Positions 1 through 5,447 are shown, numbered from the stretch's first letter. The stretch is 5,447 nucleotides of DNA from Alphaproteobacteria bacterium (GCA_021774955.1 JAJFIN010000228.1:1-5447); one strand, 5' to 3'. The notes: generated from the sequence alone by a model not told the origin. Program-made: numbers and translations.

Positions 1-34
1 AGACACTCGCTTACGCTCGTTCCTCAGGACGACG
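1..34. repeat. edge of a dispersed intergenic repeat (partial)
   Basis: Read on the - strand, this stretch begins CGTCGTCCTGAGGAACGAG and continues into GCGTAAGCGAGTGTCT. This resembles a repeat I recall from intergenic regions of many proteobacteria, which usually goes on into TCGAAGG and ends in GGATGACG. Only one side is in the window, so the palindromic partner arm cannot be seen. Its first bases (CGTCGTCCT) match the start of the repeat-like element at 3777-3785. The assignment is from memory of the motif, not from a second copy in this window. Confidence 0.4.
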
Positions 35-171
35 GTTCCTTTATACGTCACACTGGTCTCGAAGTGTCCGTCAAGCCAGTGAAAAATAGCTCTGATCGTC
101 ATCACCATCATCAACAAAAATTGCACAGAAGTTACATTGCGCCATGGCGGAAATTCTAAGATAGTGCCGCC

Positions 172-882
172 ATGATTTCCGTCATCATACCCACTCTGAA
201 CGCCGAGGAAACCCTGCCTCATACATTGAGCGCACTGGTCACGCCGCTGGTCAAAGGTGTGGTGCGCCAAGTCGTCATCAGCGATGGCGGTTCGAGCGAT
301 CAAACAGTCAGCATTGCTGAGGCTGCTGGCGCAACAGTGATCGTGGGGCCAAAAGGCAGAGGCCGCCAGCTCGTTGCTGGAGCCGCCTTGGCCAAAGGGC
401 CATGGCTACTTTTCCTCCACGCCGACACGGTGCTGTCATCCGGCTGGCATGATGAAGTGGGCGCTCTTATTGAACGGATTGAAAGAGGAACGCCGGTTCG
501 CGGTATTCCGGCCGACGGCCGCTTTGCCGCAGCCTTTCGCTTTGGGTTGGATGATGTCTCCTGGAGTGCGCGGATACTTGAGCAGATCGTTGCATTGCGT
601 TGCCGCGTGTTGAAGCTCCCCTATGGCGACCAAGCACTTCTTATCCCGCAAAATTACTACCACTCATTGGGCGGGTATCGAGAGATTGATCTGATGGAGG
701 ATGTCGATCTGGTGCGACGCATAGGCCGCCGCCGGATCGTCTTATTGCGCCATCATGCGATCACCAGCGCCCGACGCTATCAACATCACGGCTATATCAT
801 CCGTCCTCTGCGCAACAGCTTTGTTATGCTGCTCTATCTCCTGCGCGTACCGTCGCGGATTTTAGTGCGGCTCTATGGATAA
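172..882 (+). CDS. TIGR04283-type family 2 glycosyltransferase
   Basis: This is a 236-residue GT-A-fold glycosyltransferase that probably moves a sugar from a nucleotide-sugar donor to an unknown acceptor. The N-terminus (MISVIIPTLNAEETL) is the classic GT2 start. DGGSSD (38-43) follows, then the metal-binding LHAD segment (82-85). The second half carries the signature of the TIGR04283 subfamily: PYGDQ (150-154), GGYREIDLMED (167-177) and TSARR (198-202). The length is normal for the subfamily. A hydrophobic stretch near 215-232 may touch the membrane, but there is no clear multi-pass region. ATG 172 is the only usable start because an in-frame TAA lies at 157-159; the ribosome binding site is weak. 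The subfamily name refers to arsenosugar biosynthesis, but no ArsM- or ArsS-like gene is present here, so the substrate is unknown. It is the first gene of a four-gene block and sits 3 bp before its usual partner. Confidence 0.88.
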   Translation: MISVIIPTLNAEETLPHTLSALVTPLVKGVVRQVVISDGGSSDQTVSIAEAAGATVIVGPKGRGRQLVAGAALAKGPWLLFLHADTVLSSGWHDEVGALIERIERGTPVRGIPADGRFAAAFRFGLDDVSWSARILEQIVALRCRVLKLPYGDQALLIPQNYYHSLGGYREIDLMEDVDLVRRIGRRRIVLLRHHAITSARRYQHHGYIIRPLRNSFVMLLYLLRVPSRILVRLYG

Positions 883-885
883 TTC

Positions 886-1497
886 GTGATGCACAATTGG
901 TTAGTGATTTTTGCCAAGGAACCGAAGATAGGCGCGGTTAAATCGCGCTTGGCGCGGGGCATCGGTGCGGTCGAGGCAGCGCGGTTCTATCGAAATGAAA
1001 CCACGCGTTTGATCCGCCGGGTTGGAAATGATCCGAGATGGCAAACCATTCTGGCTGTCACGCCGGATACGGTCGCGGGACAAAGTGGAAATTGGTGGCC
1101 GGTATCCGTGCCGCGTATCCCTCAGGGAGCTGGCGATCTCGGACAGCGCATGGGTCGCGTCTTCGAGCGCCTGCCACCAGGACCGGTCGTGATTGTCGGT
1201 AGCGATATTCCGCAAGTTACGCGCCGCCATATCGCGCAAGGGTTTTGCGCGCTCGGGAGGAACGATGTTGTTTTCGGCCCCGCCTCGGATGGTGGTTATT
1301 ATTTGGTTGGCCAACGTCGCCGCCCCAGAACTCTGTCCCTTTTTGACAATGTGCGATGGTCGACTGGGCATACTCTTGACGACACTTTGAAAAACCTTCC
1401 AAGCGATAAAACCGTAGGGTTTTTGGAGACTTTGTCGGATGTCGATCGCGTGGAGGATTTGCAAGCTTGTAAATCCATACCCAGGCAACGATACTAA
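886..1497 (+). CDS. TIGR04282/DUF2064 GT-A-fold glycosyltransferase-like protein
   Basis: This 203-residue protein belongs to the DUF2064 family, whose fold is related to nucleotidyltransferases and GT-A glycosyltransferases. Visible motifs in order are FAKEPKIGAVKSRLA (9-23), which is the nucleotide-binding-like N-terminal loop, GDLGQRM (83-89), GSDIP (105-109), the hallmark GPASDGGYYLVG (131-142), and FDNVRWST (153-160), with a DVD near 185-187. The length is typical and all family motifs are intact. Translation could start at GTG 886 or at ATG 889 directly after it. Either start lies within 7 bp of the previous stop codon, which suggests translational coupling to the GT2 gene. This pair recurs in many genomes and the two proteins very likely act in one pathway, but the reaction is not established by sequence. 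Describing it as arsenosugar-related would be over-reading here. Confidence 0.88.
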   Translation: MMHNWLVIFAKEPKIGAVKSRLARGIGAVEAARFYRNETTRLIRRVGNDPRWQTILAVTPDTVAGQSGNWWPVSVPRIPQGAGDLGQRMGRVFERLPPGPVVIVGSDIPQVTRRHIAQGFCALGRNDVVFGPASDGGYYLVGQRRRPRTLSLFDNVRWSTGHTLDDTLKNLPSDKTVGFLETLSDVDRVEDLQACKSIPRQRY

Positions 1498-1529
1498 CCG
1501 ACAGGCTCAATCAGAATGAGAAAAATGAA

Positions 1530-2270
1530 ATGCCTTTTGCCAATCATGACGGGGACAAAATTCATTATGAAGTCTTTGGCTCCGGCGAGCCCTTGATCAT
1601 CCAGCACGGGCTTTTTTCCTGCGCTGAAGACTTAGCGCACCCAGCCTTTGTCGAGGCTGTCGGCGAGCAATTTCAAATGATCTTTGTCGATTCATTGGCC
1701 CACGGACAAAGTGATATGCCTGAGGGACCAGCGCATTATCGGGCAGCCCATCGCGCGGGCGATATTACAGCGGTTTTGGATGAACTCGGATTGGAGAAAG
1801 CTCATTATTTTGGTTATTCGATGGGCGGATGGATCGGCTGCGCGGTCGCTCAATTTGCCCCGACGAGGCTGAAATCCTTCTGCATTGGCGGTTGGCCAAT
1901 CGAGTTCGAAATGTCGGCAATGAGGGATGGCGACGCCGCCGATGAGCAATGGAGCAAAATGAAGCGCGGATTGTTTTTCGATAATCCGCGAGGGTTTCAA
2001 CGCTTGAAGGGACCCGGTGAGAACGGCTACAAACAATGTTGGATGGCCGTGTCTGAAAATGAGGGTGCGAAGGAAGCGGTTAAATCGCTCGACTGTCCGG
2101 TCCTTGTATTTTGTGGCGAACAGGACGATATGTTTGAACGGGTCGAAAGCACAGCTTCAGCCCTTGGTAAGACATTTTTAGCTGTCCCAGGCAATCATGC
2201 CGAAGCCATCGATCAAAATCTGGGGTATTATTTCCCCGATATCGCCGATTTCTTTTTGGCCAGCAAATAA
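1530..2270 (+). CDS. alpha/beta-fold hydrolase
   Basis: This is a 246-residue, single-domain alpha/beta hydrolase, probably cytosolic because no signal peptide is seen. The oxyanion-hole HG is at 26-27 in the segment LIIQHGLFS. DSLAHGQSD (54-62) takes the place of the usual D-x-x-G-H-G-x-S motif. The nucleophile elbow is GYSMGG (95-100), giving Ser97. The likely acid is Asp199 or Asp200 in CGEQDD, and the catalytic histidine is His223 in PGNHAEA. The full triad and normal length point to an active esterase or related hydrolase; the substrate cannot be told from sequence. ATG 1530 follows a purine-rich stretch (GAATGAGAAAAATGA) with no strong Shine-Dalgarno match. The gene lies 32 bp after the DUF2064 gene and 11 bp before the aminopeptidase gene, so cotranscription is likely. 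Confidence 0.88.
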   Translation: MPFANHDGDKIHYEVFGSGEPLIIQHGLFSCAEDLAHPAFVEAVGEQFQMIFVDSLAHGQSDMPEGPAHYRAAHRAGDITAVLDELGLEKAHYFGYSMGGWIGCAVAQFAPTRLKSFCIGGWPIEFEMSAMRDGDAADEQWSKMKRGLFFDNPRGFQRLKGPGENGYKQCWMAVSENEGAKEAVKSLDCPVLVFCGEQDDMFERVESTASALGKTFLAVPGNHAEAIDQNLGYYFPDIADFFLASK

Positions 2271-2273
2271 AGG
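2269..2273 (+). promoter_or_regulatory. ribosome binding site of the methionine aminopeptidase gene
   Basis: AAAGG lies 8 nt before ATG 2282 and overlaps the TAA stop of the preceding hydrolase gene. This is the clearest Shine-Dalgarno sequence in the upstream block. Its overlap with the stop codon suggests the two genes are translated in a coupled way. Confidence 0.6.
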
Positions 2274-2281
2274 TACCACGA

Positions 2282-3019
2282 ATGACGCTCGAAAATGACG
2301 ATCAGCTTGAAAAGCTCAAAGCCATTGGTGTGATTGTCAGAAAAGCCATTGATGCCATGGAGCAAGCGATTGAGCCCGGCATGACGACAGCCGAACTCGA
2401 CGAGATTGGCGCCGCCGTTTTGGAAAGCCACGGCGCGCGCTCGGCACCGCAGCTGGCCTATGACTTTCCCTCAGCGACCTGCATCAGCGTCAATGATGAA
2501 GTCGCGCACGGCATCGCCGGCCCGCGCGTTCTGCAAGATGGCGACATGATCAACATCGACGTGTCAGCCGAGAAGGATAGTCTCTTTGCCGATACCGGCC
2601 GCAGCTCCATCGTCGGCAAGGGCACGCCGGAGCTTGAAGAACTCTGCGCCGCCACCAAAGCAACCTTGCGCAAAGCGATATATGCGGCGCGCGCCGGTGT
2701 CCGTGTCAATCAAATCGGTCGCGTGGTCGAACGCGAAGCCCGCAAACATGGGTATAATACAATAAGAGAATTGTCCGGCCACGGCGTTGGCGCTTCTATT
2801 CATGAAGAACCCAATATTCCCAATTATAACGATCCCAATGCGCGGGAGAAATTGCATCGCGGCCACGTCATCGCCATCGAGCCGTTCCTGACTAAAGGCA
2901 TTGGTGAAATATTTGAGATGGATGACGGTTGGACGTTGAAATCTACCGATGGCGCCATCGCCGCGCAGTATGAGCACACCGTCGTCATCACCAAAGGCGC
3001 ACCGCTAATTATCACGTAG
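2282..3019 (+). CDS. map: type I methionine aminopeptidase
   Basis: The product removes the N-terminal methionine from nascent proteins in the cytosol (peptidase family M24A). All dinuclear metal ligands are visible: Asp93 (NIDVS), Asp104 (ADTGRS), His167 (GHGVG), Glu200 (IEPF) and Glu231 (YEHT). The substrate-site histidines are His76 (NDEVAHGI) and His174 (HEEP). At 245 residues it has the normal bacterial length, with no N-terminal zinc-binding or SH3-binding extension. The segment LAYDFPSATCISVNDEVAHGI (58-78) differs from the usual GYHGYPKSVCISINE-type sequence of the principal housekeeping enzyme. It may therefore be a second, paralogous copy, which is an inference. It is the last gene of the four-gene block. 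Its TAG stop (3017-3019) directly abuts an inverted repeat. Confidence 0.93.
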   Translation: MTLENDDQLEKLKAIGVIVRKAIDAMEQAIEPGMTTAELDEIGAAVLESHGARSAPQLAYDFPSATCISVNDEVAHGIAGPRVLQDGDMINIDVSAEKDSLFADTGRSSIVGKGTPELEELCAATKATLRKAIYAARAGVRVNQIGRVVEREARKHGYNTIRELSGHGVGASIHEEPNIPNYNDPNAREKLHRGHVIAIEPFLTKGIGEIFEMDDGWTLKSTDGAIAAQYEHTVVITKGAPLIIT

Positions 3020-3109
3020 TAATTAAGGGGACAGTTTACTTAATTAGATATGCAGAGAAAAACTCGCAGAATTCTACCAAATAATTAAGTAAACTGTCCC
3101 CTTAATTAC
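3019..3109. repeat. perfect 28-bp inverted repeat with 35-nt loop (REP/RAYT-like palindrome)
   Basis: The left arm is 3019-3046 and the right arm 3082-3109. The arms are exact reverse complements over all 28 bp and the pairing breaks on both sides (3018/3110 and 3047/3081). Each arm contains the core AATTAAGGGGACAGTTTACT or its complement. I recall this GGGGACAG...ACTTAATT palindrome as a widespread intergenic element, often found near genes for REP-associated tyrosine transposases (Y1/IS200-like). No transposase lies in the window, so this would be a non-autonomous copy. The loop is AT-rich and includes the small palindrome AGAATTCT (3068-3075). As RNA it would form a long stable hairpin between map and the HAD gene. 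It has no T-tract after the stem, so it is not a typical intrinsic terminator, but it may stabilise the map 3' end. Confidence 0.85.
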
Positions 3110-3123
3110 GGGCGGCTCGGCGG

Positions 3124-3141
3124 TTTCGACGGATGTCGAAA
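3124..3141 (+). promoter_or_regulatory. leader hairpin upstream of the HAD gene (GGAT loop)
   Basis: TTTCGAC (3124-3130) and GTCGAAA (3135-3141) are exact reverse complements around the 4-nt loop GGAT. The hairpin ends 17 nt before the GTG start of the HAD gene and no T-run follows, so it is a leader structure rather than a terminator. A GGA exposed in a short hairpin loop, flanked by AC and GT, is similar to the recognition pattern of the RNA-binding protein CsrA/RsmA. Regulation by such a protein is only a possibility. Confidence 0.4.
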
Positions 3142-3148
3142 ACGAACT

Positions 3149-3152
3149 AGGA
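3149..3152 (+). promoter_or_regulatory. Shine-Dalgarno sequence fixing the GTG start of the HAD gene
   Basis: AGGA lies 6 nt before GTG 3159, within AGGAAAG. No ATG, GTG or TTG is available further upstream in this frame before the stop at 3090-3092, so the site and the reading frame together support the GTG start. Confidence 0.6.
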
Positions 3153-3158
3153 AAGAAA

Positions 3159-3764
3159 GTGAACCAGAATCCCATCCTCGCATTAGACGTAGACGGTGTA
3201 GTCATGCATGGCTGGCCAGCCCGTAAATGGAACGACAATATCGAAAGCGATTTGGGCGTGGCGTTGGACAGTATTGCCCTTTTGTTTGGTGAAACTTGGC
3301 TCAATGTCATCACCGGAAAGATCCCGCTTCAGGGTCTCCTAGAAGAGATCATTGCCAAAGAAAATCTGGATGTGAGCGCGCAAGATATTCTCGATTATTG
3401 GTTCGACGAAGCCCATCACATTCGCCAAGATGTGCTCGACGCTTCTCTGATTTGGAAAGAGCGGACCGGTGGACAAATTGTTCTTGCCACCAATCAAGAA
3501 GCGCTACGTTCTGATGCATTATGGCGCGCCATGAGACTCGGTGAAACATTTGATACCTTGCTCGTCTCATGCGAATTAGGCATCGCCAAACCGCATCCAG
3601 AGTTTTTTCAAAAGTCTGACGCGCGTCTCGGTCGTACCCAAGACCAGACTGTAATTTTTCTGGATGACCTCGCCGCCAATGTCGAGGCGGCAGATGCCCA
3701 TGGTTGGCACGCCGTGCATGTCCCGCACATCGATGGCGCGGCGGCGCTGATTGAGAGGTTGTAA
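3159..3764 (+). CDS. HAD-superfamily (subfamily IA-like) hydrolase
   Basis: This 201-residue protein is a haloacid dehalogenase superfamily member, most likely a cytosolic phosphatase acting on a small phosphorylated metabolite. Motif I is DVDGVV with nucleophile Asp10 and acid/base Asp12. Motif II is Thr111 in LATNQ. Motif III is Lys144 in AKPHPEFF. Motif IV is FLDDLAANVEAA with Asp169 and Asp170. The region between motifs I and II (about 14-105) is helical and fits a small C1 cap, as in YihX-like and epoxide-hydrolase-N-terminal-like members. All catalytic residues are present and the length is normal. The substrate cannot be inferred. The start is GTG 3159, supported by a close AGGA. The gene is separated from map by an inverted repeat and a leader hairpin, so it may have its own control. 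It converges on moaB. Confidence 0.85.
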   Translation: MNQNPILALDVDGVVMHGWPARKWNDNIESDLGVALDSIALLFGETWLNVITGKIPLQGLLEEIIAKENLDVSAQDILDYWFDEAHHIRQDVLDASLIWKERTGGQIVLATNQEALRSDALWRAMRLGETFDTLLVSCELGIAKPHPEFFQKSDARLGRTQDQTVIFLDDLAANVEAADAHGWHAVHVPHIDGAAALIERL

Positions 3765-3776
3765 TGCATTTTTTTC

Positions 3777-3887
3777 TCGTCGTCCTCACGAAAGTGGGGA
3801 CCCAGTAAACGTTGAGCTTTCGGATTCAACCACTGACTTTGTTTTTACTGGATGCCGGATCGCGCCTCGCTTGTCCGGCATGACGAT
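3777..3887. repeat. dispersed intergenic palindromic element, cloverleaf-like
   Basis: This 111-bp stretch fills most of the gap between the convergent HAD and moaB genes. Four nested or adjacent pairings are visible. Arm 1 is CCTCAC/GTGGGG (3784-3789/3794-3799, one G-T pair) with a GAAA loop. Arm 2 is CCAGTAAA/TTTACTGG (3802-3809/3844-3851, perfect). Arm 3 is ATGCCGGA/TCCGGCAT (3852-3859/3874-3881, perfect). A short outer stem can form between CGTC (3778-3781) and GACG (3882-3885). Inside arm 2, GTTGA/TCAAC (3811-3815/3826-3830) gives a further small stem. The motifs CGTCxTCCTCACGAAAGTGGGGACCCAGTAAA and TTTACTGGATGCCGG are familiar to me as parts of repeats common in alphaproteobacterial intergenic DNA. 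It could also serve as a transcription barrier between the converging genes. Confidence 0.65.
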
Positions 3888-3906
3888 GGAGTGGAGGAGT
3901 TTTTAC

Positions 3907-4470
3907 TCACCCCTTATCCCGCAGCGTAATCCCTTCGTGTTCGCGCAGGCGCGGCATGATCTCGACGAAATTGCACGGCTGGTAGCGATAGTCGAGCTGC
4001 CATTTGAGGATACCGTCCCAAGCATCTTTAACAGCCCCGGTCGAGCCGGGCAGGGCAAACAGATAGGTGCCCTTGGCGACGCCCGCACAGGCGCGTGATT
4101 GAATGGTTGAGGTGCCGATCTTGTCATAAGAGATGCGATGGAACAAAGCCGAGAAGCCATCGATCTCTTTTTCAAAAACGCTTTTAAACGCTTCCGGCGT
4201 GACATCGCGGCCGGTCAAGCCGGTGCCGCCGGTTGAAATTACCCCATCGATGTTCGGATTATCGATCCATTTCGTCAGCAAGCCAACGATCTGAGGCACA
4301 TCGTCTTTCACGATCTGTCGATCGGCGACGACATGCCCGGCATCGCTAATGCGCGTCGCCAATGTTTGACCCGATTTATCGTCTTCTAATCCGCGCGTAT
4401 CGCTGACCGTCAGGACGGCAAGGTTGAGCGGCACAAAGGAGCGGCTGTGGTCGAGCTTATCTTCGCTCAT
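3907..4470 (-). CDS. moaB: molybdenum cofactor biosynthesis protein B
   Basis: MoaB-type proteins take part in molybdenum cofactor synthesis, where the MoaB/MogA/MoeA-N fold binds molybdopterin and, in MogA-like members, adenylylates it. The 187-residue product has the expected motifs: LAVLTVSDTR (17-26), ISTGGTGLTGRDVTPEA (78-94), which is the pterin-binding core, SRACAG (125-130) and ALPGSTGAVKDAWD (139-152). It is slightly longer than E. coli MoaB (about 170 residues), mainly through a polar N-terminal tail. ATG 4470 has only a weak purine stretch (GAAAG) upstream. The gene lies 88 bp downstream of the interrupted transglycosylase frame on the same strand and converges on the HAD gene. MogA is a related possibility, but overall pattern and length favour MoaB. 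Confidence 0.93.
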   Translation of the reverse strand: MSEDKLDHSRSFVPLNLAVLTVSDTRGLEDDKSGQTLATRISDAGHVVADRQIVKDDVPQIVGLLTKWIDNPNIDGVISTGGTGLTGRDVTPEAFKSVFEKEIDGFSALFHRISYDKIGTSTIQSRACAGVAKGTYLFALPGSTGAVKDAWDGILKWQLDYRYQPCNFVEIMPRLREHEGITLRDKG

Positions 4471-4502
4471 GAGGGGACTTTCAAGGTAGATGTAAAACGT
4501 GA

Positions 4503-4541
4503 GTCTGACGTGGAATGCCAGTCCCGGTCAAGACCGCAGAC
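4503..4541. other. nested inverted repeats in the transglycosylase-moaB gap
   Basis: GTCTG (4503-4507) pairs with CAGAC (4537-4541), and inside it CGGTC (4525-4529) pairs with GACCG (4532-4536). The inner stem abuts the outer stem on one side and leaves a 17-nt bulge on the other. There is no T-run on either strand, so it is not a clear terminator. It may be a modest RNA structure ahead of moaB, or chance. Confidence 0.25.
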
Positions 4542-4558
4542 GCACAACAATAGCTAAT

Positions 4559-5447
4559 CTATTCCCCGCCCGAACCATTATATATAGCGGACATGGGCGT
4601 CGGAGGCGGAAGGCTATCCTCTGAATCTGCCGGCACATAGGCCGGCCAAACGCCCGACGCCACCAGATCAAGCGATGGTGATTCCTGGCCAAGCCGCTCG
4701 CGGTAGAGCCATAGGTTTGACAGAACGGCTTCAATATATCCCCGCGTTTCGCGCGATGGGATGCTTTCGATAAAGAGCAACGGGTCATTCAAATGGTTGG
4801 TGCTTTTATTCCATTTGCGGAAATTACCCGGCCCGCCATTATAGGCCACCAACAAATGGAACAGATTGTTTTCCAAACCATATTCGGTCATGAGGCTGCG
4901 AATATAATCCTGACCGAGTTTCATATTAAATGTTGGCTCGAACAATTTGTCGCGGTTGGCATTGCGCAAAGACCGGTCTCGCGACACGTGGGCGGCGGTC
5001 CGCGGCATCACCTGCATCAAACCACGCGCACCGGCGCGGCTTTTAGCCGATGATCTGAATTTACTCTCCTGACGGACAAAGGCATAAACCAACGCCCGGT
5101 CGAGTGTGTATCCGCCTTGAGGTTCATAAGGAGACAGCGGATAGAGGCCGGCCGACAGAGCTGGGTTATCCGAATGATTGGCAATGTCGATTTGCGACGC
5201 TGGCAAGTTCCAATGCATGGCCAGCACAAGCAGAGCCGGATCATCATCGGCTTTTGATTTCCCGTGTGCCCGTCTCATCTCATTTTCAGCCGAGGCTTAC
5301 CGGCCAACTTGGGCCAGGGCAATCGCGCGCGCCACCTGAGGGCGTGCCAATTGTTTACCAATATCGGCATCAGAGGCCGTCGGTGCGTCGAATGTGCGTT
5401 CGATGGAGAGACCCAATTGGCGTTGGGCCAATAGACCGTAAAAGGTG
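4559..5447 (-). pseudogene. slt: Slt-type lytic transglycosylase interrupted by an in-frame stop (5' end outside window)
   Basis: Intact homologues are periplasmic enzymes that cleave peptidoglycan glycan strands to anhydromuropeptides. The frame reads from the right edge as TFYGLLAQRQLG... and ...ARPQVARAIALAQVGR, typical of the helical region before the catalytic domain. It meets TAA at 5297-5299 and continues in the same frame with ASAENEMRRAHG. After the stop come the SLT domain motifs, numbered from ATG 5278: VRQESKF with catalytic Glu71, SRAGARGLMQVMPRTA (80-95), AYNGGPGN (145-152) and IPSRETRGYIEAVL (173-186). The tail is proline-rich and ends at TAG 4559-4561. Translation from ATG 5278 would give 239 residues without a signal peptide, so it could not reach the periplasm by the usual route. 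With intact catalytic motifs, the break is either recent or a sequencing error. It lies upstream of moaB on the same strand. Confidence 0.8.

Noticed and set aside
51..81. CACTGG/CCAGTG inverted repeat (51-56/76-81) followed by GAAAAA, considered as a terminator
   Set aside because: The stem is only 6 bp with a 19-nt loop, and there is no T-run after it on the + strand.
1..111. 37-codon - strand frame open to the left edge, with three in-frame ATGs at 111, 108 and 102
   Set aside because: No ribosome binding site precedes it, the peptide is not recognisable, and its far part is the repeat-like sequence. It could be the 5' end of a divergent gene, but the window cannot support this.
132..162. 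Possible promoter TTACAT ... TAAGAT ahead of the first gene
   Set aside because: Both hexamers are poor matches and the spacer is 19 nt. The transcript would begin almost at the start codon.
901..1488. 195-codon open frame on the - strand opposite the DUF2064 gene
   Set aside because: It lies wholly antisense to a gene with intact family motifs and its translation shows no recognisable domain. It is a shadow frame.
3111..3150. GGCGGTTTCGACGG resembles the 5' end of tmRNA
   Set aside because: Only a short motif matches. No tag-peptide region, acceptor partner or 3' tRNA-like end is found, and an HAD coding region starts at once.
3765..3775. T-run after the HAD stop codon (3769-3775) as part of an intrinsic terminator
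   Set aside because: No GC-rich hairpin lies immediately before the T-run.
3751..4098. 115-codon + strand frame spanning the HAD end, the repeat and part of moaB
   Set aside because: It overlaps the HAD gene, runs through the palindromic repeat and then lies antisense to conserved moaB sequence.
4512..4531. TTGACC on the - strand (4531-4526) as a -35 box for moaB
   Set aside because: The hexamer is good, but at a 17-nt spacing the downstream hexamer is TCAGAC, which is a poor -10 box.
4793..5053. 86-codon + strand frame opposite the transglycosylase catalytic domain
   Set aside because: It is antisense to strongly conserved SLT motifs and has no recognisable product.

Overview
The window looks like chromosomal DNA of a moderate-GC proteobacterium, most likely an alphaproteobacterium. 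That guess rests on gene content (a GT2/DUF2064 pair, a MoaB of the short cytosolic type, a Slt-type lytic transglycosylase) and on the style of the intergenic palindromic repeats. It is an inference, not a taxonomic assignment.

Layout. Positions 1-171 hold the edge of a dispersed-repeat-like sequence and no convincing gene. Positions 172-3019 are a tight four-gene + strand block: a TIGR04283-type family 2 glycosyltransferase, a TIGR04282/DUF2064 GT-A-fold protein starting 3 bp later, an alpha/beta hydrolase, and a type I methionine aminopeptidase 11 bp after that. A perfect 28-bp inverted repeat with a 35-nt loop starts on the last base of the aminopeptidase stop codon. It is followed by a short hairpin leader and a GTG-started HAD-family hydrolase (3159-3764). 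A second intergenic repeat, able to fold like a cloverleaf, lies between the HAD gene and the convergent moaB gene (3907-4470, - strand). Upstream of moaB on the - strand is a Slt-type lytic transglycosylase reading frame that runs off the right edge of the window.

How the genes fit together. The two glycosyltransferase-like proteins are a recurrent pair and probably act in one pathway. The family names mention arsenosugars, but no arsenic gene is visible here. The hydrolase, aminopeptidase and HAD protein are housekeeping or general metabolism. MoaB belongs to molybdenum cofactor synthesis, and the transglycosylase would remodel peptidoglycan in the periplasm.

The most notable observation is that the transglycosylase frame is cut by a single in-frame TAA (5297-5299, - strand). 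Family-like sequence continues in the same frame on both sides, so this is a nonsense mutation, a sequencing error or a split gene. The two palindromic elements are the other items worth a second look. I see no CRISPR array, RNA gene, phage or defence system, and nothing that clearly amounts to a new multi-gene system.
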